From NCBI RefSeq assembly GCF_964355755.1, contig NC_092676.1, positions 25,340,288 through 25,404,287 of the forward strand: DNA of 64,000 nt. The letters run 5' to 3'. Under the pieces are notes generated by a model, which saw only the letters and a program-made list of their open reading frames with translations, was not told the origin of the DNA and did not search any database. Origin of the DNA: Antedon mediterranea (taxonomy: Eukaryota; Echinodermata; Crinoidea; Comatulida; Antedonidae). Shown piece by piece: positions 42,901 to 55,400 of the stretch (position 1 is its first letter; each line of letters opens with the position of its first letter). Both the position numbers and the translations under genes were made by a program.

Positions 42901-45900
42901 AGTAATGTGCCCAAATATAATAGTGATGGGCCCAAATATGGTAGTGATATGCCCAAATATGGTAGTGATATGCCCAAATATGGTAGTGATATGACATCAT
43001 CATGTCCATATATGGACATTTTTTATCAATTTTGTTTGTCAAATAAAATTTGATAGTGTAGCCAAAGCTATATGAAAAAAGCTTACAGAATATGCAGACA
43101 ATTTAATGTATGTTATTGTTAGTTCTTTAATTTTTACATTTTTCTTTTCTTAGGAATTTAGGCAACAATGACATGTCAATTTTTAATCCTGTTGCTTTTG
43201 TGCCGAACATGATCAGAATGAAGAAGCTTTTGTTAAACGATAACAGATTCACTACGTTGTCTGATGTTACTGCAATTACGTTCCCGAACCTTCAACAGTT
43301 GTAAGTATTCGATTGTGAACGTAGCGGGTACAAATTTGGCGATCCTTTTTTTTTAAACGTCACTTTGTTATTATAATTATTATTTCTTTATACTGGGTAG
43401 CGTTTTCAGTCAAAGATTCTTGTCCCAGAGGGCCCAGTTAGGATGAGTGGCTGTGTGTGACGGTGGATGTTTGTGACCATAGTTTTGTGTGTACATAATA
43501 AATAAATAATAAAACACCGGGGTAACCCCCTACACATCTCGAAAGATGTACTAGGTACTAGTGCAAGTGAACTAGATGTGTACACTGGACTTTTGGTTTA
43601 TAGTCCATATCAGAGAAGACTCGTTTTACCACCAGACTACCATGGAGCGGGTGAGCCTCGAACCTTTGCCGATGGCTACATAATTATTTATGGTTCCACT
43701 GTATTAATCACTCGGCCACTCGCTCGTTTACTCATTCTATGCATGATCGTACGTTTTGGAGAGGAATGTACAGAATGACAGTCACATCTTGGCCTAAGAT
43801 GATTGTACAATAAAATCTAAGCCTAGAAATATACTGTATTAGTATTATATACTATATTAGTCCACCTTGTTCTATTACATTCTATGCCTCCTCCTAAGCT
43901 GGCTTACTATTAGTGGTGTTGTGGTTTTACTTATATTATATATTGATATAAGTCTGCGGTACACCATGTATATTAGTTGAGTTGAGTTTCTCGACGCTTC
44001 GCTCAATATGCTTTGATCGTCCTCAGGAGTGAGAATGCAGAAAGTTCAGGAACTTCAAGTTTGTACCGCAAAGTTATATCAACATTTGATTTCCCCATGC
44101 AAACCTTCAAACAATATATTATATACTTTGTAATTTATAGTCATAAATATATACTACCATTATATATATTTTTTTGCTATTATTTGATTGGTTGATTTTG
44201 TATCGAGTACAGTGCATTAGTTAGTTCTATTGCAGGTACCTACTGTATGCATGTTGAGCTTTTTGTAAACATTTTGTGTTTTTCTTAATGTTAGAGATCT
44301 TAGCGGTAATTTGATCCAATGTGATGAGAATATGAAATGGATTACGACATTTCTGGTTAAAGAAGACACCTCCGTACAAGGCACGTGTGATGGCCCTGTT
44401 CAACTGAGTGGCAAAAATCTTGATGCAGTTCTAATGGAGCAATTTAGTGGTAATTGATAAGTTTTTTTTGCTTGTTCAAATGATTGTCATTCATATATTC
44501 TTTATATATTCTTCCTAAAAACACAACACTTGATGTACTGATGTAATGTCCTTGTTATTCAATGTATATTCCACATGACATGAAATCCCGATCAGTTAGC
44601 ATGTTCAGCATTTATTTAAACAGTTTAATGTTTTTCAGATCCTACATATACAGTTCAACCAACCACAATGATGATGACAAAAAATATGGAAACAACAGTG
44701 AAAGACAAGAAGAATCCAGAAGAATCTGGTGGAACAAGTAAGTATGCACTGTTTGCGATGACCTATGACATCATGTTTATTTATATATATATATAAATCC
44801 AAAGGCAAATTACTGAAAAAAATGACAATGCTGTGGGTATCAGTGGCTGGATCTCAATGGAGATACAAAAATAAAAAGCGAAAAGCTAAATCAAAACGAT
44901 AAAGTAAACAGCCAGAAAAGTTAGCAGAGCTTTCGGGTAACACTAGCCCTTCATCATTATATATATATAATGAATGAATGTTTTTTTTTAATAGATGCAG
45001 CAGCAATTGAGTTACCAAGCCTTTTCATACTGATAACAATGATATTACTGACGACCTATGACATAATGTTTATTTATATGTACCGTACTGACGCGGGTAT
45101 AAGCCCATACTCGGGTATAAGCCCACCCCCGACTTTTAACTAATTTTCATGAAAAATGAGGCACTCTGGTATAAGCCCACCCATTAATTCGAAGATCTAC
45201 AGTGTGTCGTAATACATTATTTTGTATTTGGTGACGTCCATACACCGAATACACCTACCTTTGATCATAACCAAGCTAGGCTAATATACGCTAGGCCATA
45301 TGAGGCCTAGCGGTCCTGTTTTGTTTACACTCCATCGAAGATCGCTTCACACACCACGCTACAAGTCGCCAAAACGGAAAACCACTATTTGGTATCGGCT
45401 GCCATAAACAAGCTTATTAAATTTCTTTGGTACATTTCTATTTAAGAACATTGTATACTTGCATTTCTGCTTGATAAATTCTTGTTCAATTGATGTTTAA
45501 AATAAGATATTCTACGATAAATTACACGAACTATAAGCTTAATTTTACGACACTCTACACCTCGTGTATTTAGAGGCAACGTCTTACACGTGAGGGCGCT
45601 CGCTCGCATGGTGGAATACACAGTGTACATGTTTTTTTTTGACGATCTGCATTTTTGGATCCTCGGGTATAAGCTCACCCCCCAAACTTGACGTGAGTTC
45701 ATGTTCAAGGGGGGTGGGCTTATACCCGCGTCAGTACGGTAATTGTGAATGTTATTGTTTGACAAATAGATGCAGCAGCAATTATTGTGTTACCAATCCT
45801 TTTCATACTGATAATAATGATATTACTGACGACCTATGACATCATGTTTATTTATATATAATTCTGAATGTTATTGTTTTACAAATAGATGCAGCAGCAA

Positions 45901-46067
45901 TTGTGTTACCAATCATTTTCGTACTGGTAATATTGATAGTAATCGGGGTTATATTGTACAAGAAGTGCCATCAGCCACGACAAGCCACGAACAAGAAGTA
46001 CAGTGCAGTCAGCAAAGAACAAAATACCGGTAATAGAGTTTACAGTGACGTTACTACCGACTTATAA
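39940..46067 (+). CDS. small leucine-rich-repeat type I membrane protein
   Basis: Exons 39940-40148, 41721-41792, 41945-42016, 42486-42557, 43154-43300, 44295-44449, 44639-44737 and 45889-46067 join in frame to 334 residues (stop TAA 46065-46067). Residues 1-26 are a signal peptide. A Cys-rich LRR N-cap follows (Cys 31, 36, 39, 43, 45, 52), then about five LRRs of the type IDFSKNNFTMV, LDLSRNLIKQLS, INLSYNKLEIL, LNLGNNDMSIF and LLLNDNRFTTL. A C-cap (IQCDENMKWI...GTCDGP) comes next, then a Thr-rich stalk. The transmembrane helix is ~277-299, and a 35-residue basic tail ends NRVYSDVTTDL. Three LRR exons are exactly 72 nt with the same phase, one repeat per exon. I cannot assign an orthologue; adhesion or recognition is the generic role of such ectodomains. 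The terminal exon has two upstream alternative copies (44995 and 45770). Confidence 0.88.
40431..40642. mobile_element. foldback MITE in LRR-gene intron 1
   Basis: Inverted arms TAAAGATACGGTAACGTAT with AACTAAAGGTACGGTAATTA, and TAATTACCGTACCTTTAGTT with ACGGTACCGTATCTTTTA. Confidence 0.7.
40785..41510 (-). pseudogene. decayed LINE reverse-transcriptase 3' end
   Basis: Minus-strand frames, broken by stops and shifts, contain blocks typical of the end of non-LTR ORF2 proteins: LLKLYKAIVKPNLEYCNLVY (cf. the usual LYKALVRPHLEYC) and, near the 3' end, RRTVNQWNSMSNDVV (cf. FFSxRVVNxWNSLPxxVV). It is non-functional and lies in the first intron of the LRR gene, antisense to it. A CR1/jockey-like clade is a guess. 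Confidence 0.75.
42588..42672. mobile_element. MITE-1 left-end fragment
   Basis: AAGCTCTGTCTACACTATCA at the left, then a truncated interior (CATATATGTACATATCACTA). Confidence 0.65.
42854..43069. mobile_element. MITE-1 copy with tandem 21-bp units
   Basis: Left end AAGCTCTGTCTATACTATC, and about five units of CCCAAATATGGTAGTGATATG. The right end is degenerate AAATTTGATAGTGTAGCCAA. TA occurs at both edges. Confidence 0.8.
43490..43738 (-). mobile_element. tRNA-derived SINE, family A, partial
   Basis: Minus-strand head GAGTGGCCGAGTGATTAATA and GGCAAAGGTTCGAGGCTCAC (A- and B-box). The body CGGGGTAACCCCCTAC is shared with 16441-16783. Confidence 0.75.
44795..44960. repeat. dispersed repeat, family D copy 1
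   Basis: Shares ATCAGTGGCTGGATCTCAAT, AAAGGCAAATTA and AACACTAGCC with 54826-54990, in the same order. Confidence 0.65.
44995..45143 (+). other. alternative/vestigial terminal exon copy 1 of the LRR gene
   Basis: Same acceptor (AATAG) and same opening bases (ATGCAGCAGCAATT) as the true last exon. Read in the splice-compatible frame it gives NAAAIELPSLFILITMILL, then TTYDIM, and runs into a transposon end before a stop at 45141-45143. Helix-like but with a polar interruption; possibly decayed. Confidence 0.6.
45083..45739. mobile_element. TA-flanked inverted-repeat DNA element between exon copies 1 and 2
   Basis: Ends CCGTACTGACGCGGGTATAA and its inverse TTATACCCGCGTCAGTACGG, with TA at both flanks (45081-45082 and 45740-45741). 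Internal CGGGTATAAGCCCACCCC-like motifs recur. No transposase frame. It inserted inside the duplicated exon array. Confidence 0.8.
45770..45861 (+). other. alternative terminal exon copy 2 of the LRR gene
   Basis: Preceded by ACAAATAG. The frame that joins exon 44639-44737 gives NAAAIIVLPILFILIIMILL and then TTYDIMFIYI before the stop TAA at 45859-45861. This would encode an intact hydrophobic helix but almost no cytoplasmic tail, unlike copy 3 (45889), which has a 35-residue tail. Confidence 0.65.
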
Positions 46068-49000
46068 TTGGTACTGTAGTTGTGTTGCAGATTTTAATAG
46101 TGGTAAAAAGCTTTGTTTATCGTGTGTTACTGTGGCTTCTAGATTTCATTATCTTAAAGGAGAAGTAACATGTTTTATATTCAATACAATAAATGTTTTA
46201 ATACAGATGATTGATACATCTCAGAATTGCCAAAATGTGGTTTTAAGGAAAACTGCGAATGAAAAGTGTATTAACAGATTCGTATCAATGAATAGATGTA
46301 TTGCCTTGATAGCCAATTAATTTGCCATTGTATTTGACAAGGCGTTCATTAATCACAAATAATTAATTAATGATGCTCATAAAATGTGCGTTGCAATTTG
46401 AGATATCTTGTGGCTTGTTATGTAGTCACCCTAATGCAAAACAGTACTTCAACTAAATTGTTGTACGTGCTATCCCGTGTAGTTTCCTGATCGATTAAGC
46501 GTGGTTAATTGGACGTAACACAAGCGATATGATCCATTGTCATGATTGGTCAAATGATGTCGTTGCATTGTAGTCGAGTTGCTTGCAGTAATCTTATTCA
46601 ATTTTCTAGTGTATATCTACAAATCTATCATTTCAAAATATTCATTCATATTTTGATTCATAATTCAACTAATAGTTATTCAATAATAAATGTATGTGCA
46701 ATAAGTTTATATAATAATTCAAGAAACAATTCTGAAAAATAAAATTTTAAATATTAAAATTCAAAATTTGTCAGAAGACTAAATTTTTATCTGATTGTTT
46801 ATTTAATTTTCAAGATTCTTTCATCAATTGGACTTTTTATATAGAATTAGTTTTGAGATTTTTAAACTTTACCTCATTTATCCAATCTAAAGATGTGCAG
46901 ACACTATACTGGTAAATACATTGTTTATGCAATCCAATTATAATCCCGCCCCCTTCAGACCCCCTGAAATTAAATTCTGTCAAATACGGTATATCAAAAA
47001 TAGCATTATTGTTTTTTAGGTGTTTTTTATGCTATTAAATTATATTTCAGCTATTTAAACTAAATATAATCAATTTTTTAATCAATAGTGTCGTATAAAG
47101 CGAGTATGTTTAAAAACAAATTGTTAAGGCTGTGCGCATCATATATGTATTTGTGGCAAATCTAATATACTAAAGGTCGAGAACTACACAGTAAGTCACA
47201 ATACATTACTGCAGAAACTAAAGTAGATTTACTGCAGTATATATTAACTTTGTCACAGTTTTTGTAATGCTTTACCTTGATTTTAAAGTTTTTCATATTT
47301 TAAATTTTCAGCTTTTTCTTTATTATAAACTTTATTTGTATTGACAGTATTTTGATTATTAGTGGGTGCTTCGATGAGGATCAGGGAATTTATGATTGCA
47401 TGATGGGAATGAGTCCTCATCAACAGAGTGTTTGATCCCATGCTTACTTACCATTCAGCATTGTTATAGCGTATCAAAACTGGGCCCAAATATCTGAATG
47501 TTGGCGTAGTTGGAAAGAAACTTCTGTTATGCAATCATAAAATCTCTTAGTATTTTATAATTCCATAATATGCCCACCCGTTTTTATTTAATTAGTTTAA
47601 TCAGTAATTTAATTTGTTAAATGTATGTTTGTATGTATTTTAAAGTATTAATTTTGCTTATAATATTTGGTGGCTTACGAAGGTCTTTCATTTGTAATTA
47701 CAATATCAACTGCTTGTCAATTGGTTGCCAGTTTTACAGGTGTTTTTTTTTCCAATTTTGAATGAAATTTTATAAATAATTTCAGCTTATGATATAGGTA
47801 GTGTACTGTAGATGGAGATAATATTCAGCATTTATATATATTGTGGTACTAGGTGTTCATATATACTGTAATTAAGTTTCTTTTATATATATATAAATTG
47901 CCAATGGACATTTTGATATTTAGTTTTATCGTGTATATTATTTTATACAAATGTAAAAATGTTTTTGCTAAACTGAACATTTTATTAAATAAGTGAAGTC
48001 CTCAAATACACCCATTTAACAACAGAATAATTGTATAAAATTCTTTATTGACTCCCTGCCTTTCTATAATAAATATATTTTATTTTACATACTGCACACG
48101 TACAATAAATGCAGTAAATATTTTCATCTGGAGACAGACAATACATTTTAAAATCAAATTGGATCAAGAGATATAAAATAATTCAGACATAATTTTGATA
48201 CAAATTATTTATTAAACTTATTATTATTGTATTTTAAATATAGCAAAAAACCAAATTAATATTTTTATACCAAATAAGGAGATATATTGTCTTAATTTTA
48301 ATGCAAACGTCATCATCGTTTTTACCCTTTCTAAGATAATACTATTGTAAAACATTTGTGTGTTGTCCCGTAATGACAATTATTTATATAGGCTATTTTA
48401 AGATATTTATTTCTTAGCCCATGAAGCTATAACATGCTCAGCTTAACAAGTCATTTCAATAATTGTTCATGTTTGTTAAATTTAATTAAACTACTTAAAA
48501 TTTGTTTTAAAGAAATTTTACCTGTTAATAATCCCAGCATTTTGCTTGCTTTTGTCATAGATTGTGGTGTTGGTTAATAAATGATGCGCTAATTAATAAA
48601 TGTGAAGTTGTAATTTATTGTCATTTAGTTAGTCAACTGTTTATTTTACATTTTGATGAAACTGTCACTGTACATTTTTTATCAAAATTATACCTCGATA
48701 ATAACAACCGTAACTTAAATGCGTCTTTCGCGCTCCATACCAGAGTTTGAAATAATCCTGTCGCAAGTATTTTTCCACCTTCAGAAAGCGTGGTAAAATT
48801 TGATTAAAAAACTACGGGTTTTTAGCAAGAAACCTACAGTAACTGGTGTATTATAATTCATTAATATTTCTACTCAATTTGAAAGTAAGAACTATTTTAA
48901 TTTAATAATTGAACAGCCACAAGCTTCAATTTTAGCTAGGCTAAGCTTTTTATGAACTGGATGGCCGATGGTCAATAATAAGGCGGCAGGACCTGCCATC

Positions 49001-49455
49001 CATTGAGGGGGTGATACTCAAAGATTCGTGTTTATAATTATATGGATTAGGCCTAGCCTAGGTTTTTTTTTAATTAAATTTTGTAATAACACACTTTCAC
49101 TATGAAAAATTTTGGATATTTTGGTTTTCGATGGTTGATTGGCATCGCTATTTTGACTATCTAACTAAAGAAAGAGATTTATTTTATTTGAAACCAACAA
49201 AAGCATATTAACTGTACATTTTACTGTAAGTAAGTGTAATCTCTATAAAAATAGACGTTGATTTTATTTCAAACTTGACTGTTTTCTGTCATCAACATAT
49301 TTGTCCTGCACGGCAGCAAGATCTCACTATCTTACTGCACTACTGTGCATCATGTCATTATTCCGATAATATGATAATACCACATAAAAAAATAGATTGT
49401 TTCTAGGCAAAAATGATCTGATGAATTTGTAGAAAGCATTCTTTCTATTTTTTAG
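46068..49455. other. AT-rich intergenic region between LRR gene and NUP62
   Basis: Apart from a partial MITE-3 (about 46496-46565, AAGCGTGGTTAATTGGACGT) I see no exon, repeat family or RNA gene here. The 5' non-coding exon of NUP62 probably lies near its end but cannot be placed. Confidence 0.5.
46188..46193 (+). terminator. candidate poly(A) signal of the LRR gene
   Basis: AATAAA about 120 bp after the stop at 46067. It is the first such hexamer downstream. Confidence 0.4.
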
Positions 49456-49462
49456 GAACAAC

Positions 49463-52400
49463 ATGAGTTTCAATTTTGGCGGTGGGGCCGCAGCTGCACC
49501 AGGAGGCTTCTCATTTGGAGCTCCTAAACCAGCGACGGCAGCTGCACCAGCAACTAGTGGCTTCTCTTTTGGAACTCCTGGTGCGTCTTCCGCAGCCAAT
49601 CCTGTAGGAGGAACAACAGCCGGTATCACTGGGGGTATAGCTGCTGGTGCACCTTCTGGATTTTCATTTGGTATTCAAACAAATATTATTAACACAGTTG
49701 ACAGGAAGATAGCACTAGGGGAACATGCTCCCCTTGTTTGACAGCTAAATGAAATTTTAAATTACTTTTTTGTATCTAAATTTAAATGTTTGTGCTCCTC
49801 TTGAGGCTTGTTTGGTTTCCTTTTAGCAAGATACTTTACCTACGTTTGCCTCTCTCCACCCAGGTGTATAATGGGAACCCGGTTAAACACAACTTTGCGC
49901 TGATTACTAGCTGCATTGGGAGTATGTTTCCATACGTGTTTGATCTCCCAAAAAAAAAAAATGACTGGGGTAATAATGTTCAGCGCTTAGAGGTTTCACA
50001 ACATTAGGCGCTATATAAATCCAGGATATTATTATTATTTATTATAGCACTCCCTTCTTGTCAATTGTATTACCCACTATACGATCCTCAAAAGAGGTGC
50101 GTCATTTGTCCGATGTCAGTCATACCTTATGAATACCATGACACACCCCATCAAAAAGCAATCTACCTTTAGATGACCATGAAGCACCCATTTTGACACA
50201 TTGTTGTTCATGATATGGTAGGTGGTAAAGTAAGGGATGTATATATAACTTAATTTAAAATATGCAACAATGACTGAATTATTTATAATATGATAATTAT
50301 TATTTATCAGGGGCAGCTGCCAGTCAACCTCAAAGTAACATTGGAACAGCTCAAAAGAGTACAGGATTCACATTAGCTGGCAGTACACCCATCAAACCAG
50401 CAGGACAGGGTCTAAATCTAGGCTTGACACAAGTCTCAACAGGGCCTACTGCAGGCTTTACTACAGGAGGACAAGGCGCAGCAAAGCCTGCCACTCAGAC
50501 TACAGGTCTTGGTATTATGCCTGCAGCCACTAAACCTGCTGCTACTTCAGCTAAAACAGGAGGCTTAACTCTTGGTGGTCTGGGTACTTCGACACCAGTT
50601 ACCAAAGCAAGTGGTTTAAGTTTAGGAGGGTTAGGAGGGTTAGGCTCGGGTACACTTGGTTCAACTACACCTGCAGCTTCCAAAGCAGGGGGCTTGACCC
50701 TAGCAACACCAGCTACGAAATCAGGAGGGCTAACACTTGGCGGAGCTGGAGCTACAGGTAACCATGTATATATTTATTTTATTTCTGTATATTCTTTGCT
50801 AAGTATAATTTCATTTACTGAAAAGATTAAAAGGTAGTAAATAGTTTTAGCATACTATATAAAAATAAATGTTATAGGTGTGATGTGTTTTAATAACTGA
50901 TTACTCTTACTACAGTATTACTTTCTTTAAAGTATTGATTCTATACTTTACACTGTTTTTGTTTTACTGTAGGTGCTTTGGGAGGAGCCAAACCAACCCT
51001 TAGTAAGTACAGCATTTTGTTCTGATAGTGTGGTATATTGGCAAGGAATAAACTAAATTTAATGATATAGATATTTATAATAAATTTGTTTTCTTTTTGT
51101 AGATCTTGGAAAAACAACAACGGCATCAACTACTGGAGCTGCAGGAATCACAGCTGCGTAAGTTTTCTGTAATACATCCTCTATAGTTTCAATCAATGCT
51201 GTATTATGGGTTAAAAAACTTTTTCAATTTCCACACTCCCAACAACATTTGTAGATGTGATCAAATCATCTCCTAAATGGACCAATTTCAATTCAATTCA
51301 TACACATTTATTCAGTTATTTTACAATAATAACTTGGGCCCGCACTAGAGGCAATAGCTTGTCTCATGAGGGCCCCTACAATAAATATATGCAAAATGAA
51401 TAAAATGAAATACTGTGTATAAAAAAATAGACAACTAGAGGGGACTCAGAGAGTACAAACCTCCGCCTACTGTAAAATTCCCCTACATAAAATGCCCCCT
51501 GAATATTTTTTTTTTACATTTTTTTTTATTAGTTCTAAGTGTAAATATGTTAACTGCACACTACAAAGTTGTGGATGACAGTGTGGTGTAATGGTTATGT
51601 ATCCAGCCTCTCATAGTTGAGATCGCTGGTTCAAGTCCCACTGAGGGTTTTTTTTAGGTGATCATTTAGAATAAAATGATCACCTATTGTTATTGTATGA
51701 AATCTTTATTATTATTTTTTTTCTTTTTATTGTTTCTGTACACTATTTTGTGTAACAATTATCTCAAAAAGTTTAATGTCAATGATTACCAAAATTTCAG
51801 AATATCTTTCAAATAATATAACTTAATCCTAATGAGCTTTCCAGCGTGATCACTCATCCGTGACGTCATTTATACGCCATTTTGTGAAATCACATTATCA
51901 ATCATATCTCCATAATTCATTATGACATATTAATGAAATTCACTACAGGTAAACTTCAGGTCAAGGGTAAAAATATTAGCAAATAAAAAGGTTTGAAGGT
52001 CATGCACGTGAAATCGCGCGTTAAAAATTTAAAACGCGCAAAATTAGGTTTTGATCAATTTAGAGCATGAATTAGGCCATTTGCGCGTTTCAAAAAATTA
52101 CTGCGCAAAAATGCGTTTTTGTGCGCACGATTCTTAAAATGCGTAAAAAATAAAATTTGATGTATAAATCACATTCTACTCACAATCCTTAGTACATTCA
52201 CCAATTTTGAGTCCATTCCGACTTAAAATAACGCTATACGGGCACGTTAAAAATGACAAAATGCGCACACTAATTGTACAAAAGTGCTAAAAATGGTAAA
52301 AAATAAGGACTTTTTTAAATGAATATAACTCTTCAGAATGGCAGATGACCCCCAATTTTTTTAACTTATTATGGAAGCCAATAAGATGTAGATACAAATG

Positions 52401-55400
52401 TATATACACATTAGACGTACAAAATGGTATGACGTCATCAAATGGCCACTTGAATTTAAAAATTAGGAATTTTTTTCTTTTTGTGTGGGTTATCACATTC
52501 AATAGAGCGCATCTCCGTTATTTGAGCCCGATTTTCGCACAACTTTTAGTATGTGCTTGCTCAATTAATTATTCTTCTAATGAGTTGTCAACATTTTTAT
52601 TTTGATGACGTCATCACGCGTAAAAACTTGAATAACCTAGGTCGTGTAATTTCAGCTACACCATACATTTGAATATCTTATAGCTCTTCAGAATTAAAGG
52701 TGACCTTGAAGATTATAACTTATTATGAAAGCTGATGAAATGTAGATATGAATTCATATTAAAATTAAGCCTATCGGATGTTGTGATGTTATCATATGGC
52801 CAGTTGAAGTTAAAAAGTAGTTTTTAAATTTCTTTAGTCAAAGTTATACAAATTTCAAAGACCGCGCATTGCGCTTCTACGTGTCAAATTTTCTTCCAAT
52901 CCTTATATTTATTTGCTCAATTCATTATCTTTCGAAATTGTCATCTTCGAGTTTATTTTGATATATCCATCATACCAAAACATTATAAGATGATGTGTGT
53001 CCCGTAATTTCACCTATGCTACACTGTATATAGATATACAGTATATACTGTATATTGTATATGGCATATACCGGTAATAGGCACAACTCAACACTATACA
53101 TATAATAGGATGGAATGTATCATCATTTTCCGATCGTATGATAACGTACGTGCATGTTTAAAACAAATTATTTTCAGTAATTAATTAATTAATGTCAATA
53201 AAATGATAAAAATGATCACCTATAATTCGTCAAAGTGACGAATTAAATTCTAGTTTTATATTATTTTTTTATTTATTTTTTTTTTTTTGTGGACCTTGAT
53301 CTTTGACCCTGACCCTTCAAAATTTAACCACAATTATATGATGTGTCATTGATCATTGTGGCTAAGTTTGGTGAGAATCGGATCAAAACTGTGGTCTCTA
53401 GGCAGTAAAATAGTTTTTTGTTAGTTGTGACCTTGACCTATGACCTTTCCCCCTCAAATTCGAACTCGTCCGAGCTTTTTGGCCATAGATCATTGTGTCC
53501 AAATTTGGTTAGAATCGGATAAAAACTGTGGCCTCCAGGCTGTTCACAGACACACACACAAACACACACACAAACATACAGGGGTGAAAACATAACCTCC
53601 TTGTAATAATGTACACTGAGAAATATATAGGTGCCCTCATATTTATGTTAAGGTTTTAACTTTTCCCAGTCCTGCAGGCCCAACAATGAATTACAGAGAG
53701 TTGGAAGAAGCCATTAACAAATGGACGGTAGAATTAGAAGAACAAGAAAAAGTGTTTCTACAACAAGCTACACAAGTCAACGCCTGGGATAGGTTACTGG
53801 TAGAAAATGGCGAAAAGGTGTGTTTCTTTTATTTTAGACAAACATATACACAAGATGCTCTACATAAACAAAGACTTATTATTAAGTCTTTGGGAGTGGA
53901 GTTGTAAATTGTCATGAGAAAAAAACCCTGACATATGACAGGTCTTGAACCCATGACCCTTAGATTGGTAGCCAAGCATCATAACCAAGCATCATAACAA
54001 TAAAGATTGAGTGGAGCCAAGCCACAGCTCCACTCAATCTTTTTAATCTTAGTAGTGAATCCTAAATACTGGTAGTGAAGTGAATAATGGTTGTGAACCA
54101 TCAGTAGTAATTATATGTGTTTGTTTTGTTTGGACTGCATTGAGCTCTGTCTATACTATCAACTATGTTGATGTTGATACCAAATATGGTAGTGATATGA
54201 CATCATCATGTCCATATATGGCACATCACATGAAGTTTGATAGTGTAGACAAGGGTTTAGTAGAGAATCCTTAAAAGAAAGAATGTTTGTGGACTATCAG
54301 TAGCAATTATATGTGTTTGAAACTCAAAAAAGTGTGATGTGCCCAAATATGGTAGTAATATACCCAAATATGGTAGTGATATGACATCATCTTGTCCATA
54401 CATCTGTCACATAAAGTTTGATAGTGTAGATAGGGCTTTAGATGTTTTAGATAATTCAATAAACCAATATTCCCTATGTTATTACCAGCAATAAGATGAT
54501 TATACATTAGTATCATTTTGTTCCAATTCCAACAGATAACAGTTTTACATAATGATGTGGAAAAAGTCAAAACAGATCAACAAAGGTATTTCATATAGTA
54601 TATTATATATTTTTATTTAATATTTAGATTGTATTGTTTCAGTATCATATAGTTAATACATACTAAATTTTTTGTTAAAGTTGGAAGTTTCATCTATGTT
54701 TTCTCAAAATGTTATGTATGTATATTTGTTTATAACATTTAGCTAAACTTTCCTCATTGATTAACTTTGCTGTTTTTATGGTTTTATGTACTTTATTTTG
54801 AAATGGCTAAAAATAAATATGATATATAAATACAAAGGCAAATTATTTTGTTTAAAAAGTGACAATGCTGTCGGTATCAGTGGCTGGATCTCAATGGAGT
54901 TACAAAAAAGCAAAAATCTCAATCAAAATGATAAAGTAAAACAACAAGAATGGTTTGTAGAGAGCTTTCTGCCAACACTAGCCTTTCATGATATGATATA
55001 TGATTTGATTTTTGCTTAAGAGTTGCCATACAAACAAATTAACATCTATATTATCCAGGTTGGAACATGAATTAGATTACATTGTTGCGCAACAAAGAGA
55101 ACTTGAAGACATGTTAACACCTTTAGAGGAATCCATCAAAACGCAACAGGGCTCGTTATTCACGCAGCATGCTGATGTTGAACGCGAACACACGTAAGTA
55201 GCATCTTAGAAAAAGAATATCTTTTTTAAAGATGTACTGTCCCCAAAAACATGAAAAATGAAGATTAATTAAATCGGTATTTGAATAGGTTATGTAGAAA
55301 AACTGGAAAAAATAATGTTTTCACTAATAAATGGATAAATTCAACCAAAACTCCTTGGCTGGCAAGCAATTTGACTATTTTTTACTTAAAATGACTTGAT

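Noticed and set aside
45442-45765. 107-aa minus-strand ORF
   Set aside because: It lies inside the TA-flanked element, with no similarity to known proteins and no splice context.
39940-46067. Homologue of jawless-vertebrate variable lymphocyte receptors
   Set aside because: The LRR cap and repeat layout is generic to many extracellular LRR proteins. There is no sign of germline cassette arrays beyond the terminal exon copies.
51583-51648. tRNA gene
   Set aside because: A- and B-box matches exist, but acceptor and anticodon stems do not form and a T run follows. It is better explained as a SINE head. The same holds for 4190-4257, 16690-16783, 26829-26900 and 39258-39340.
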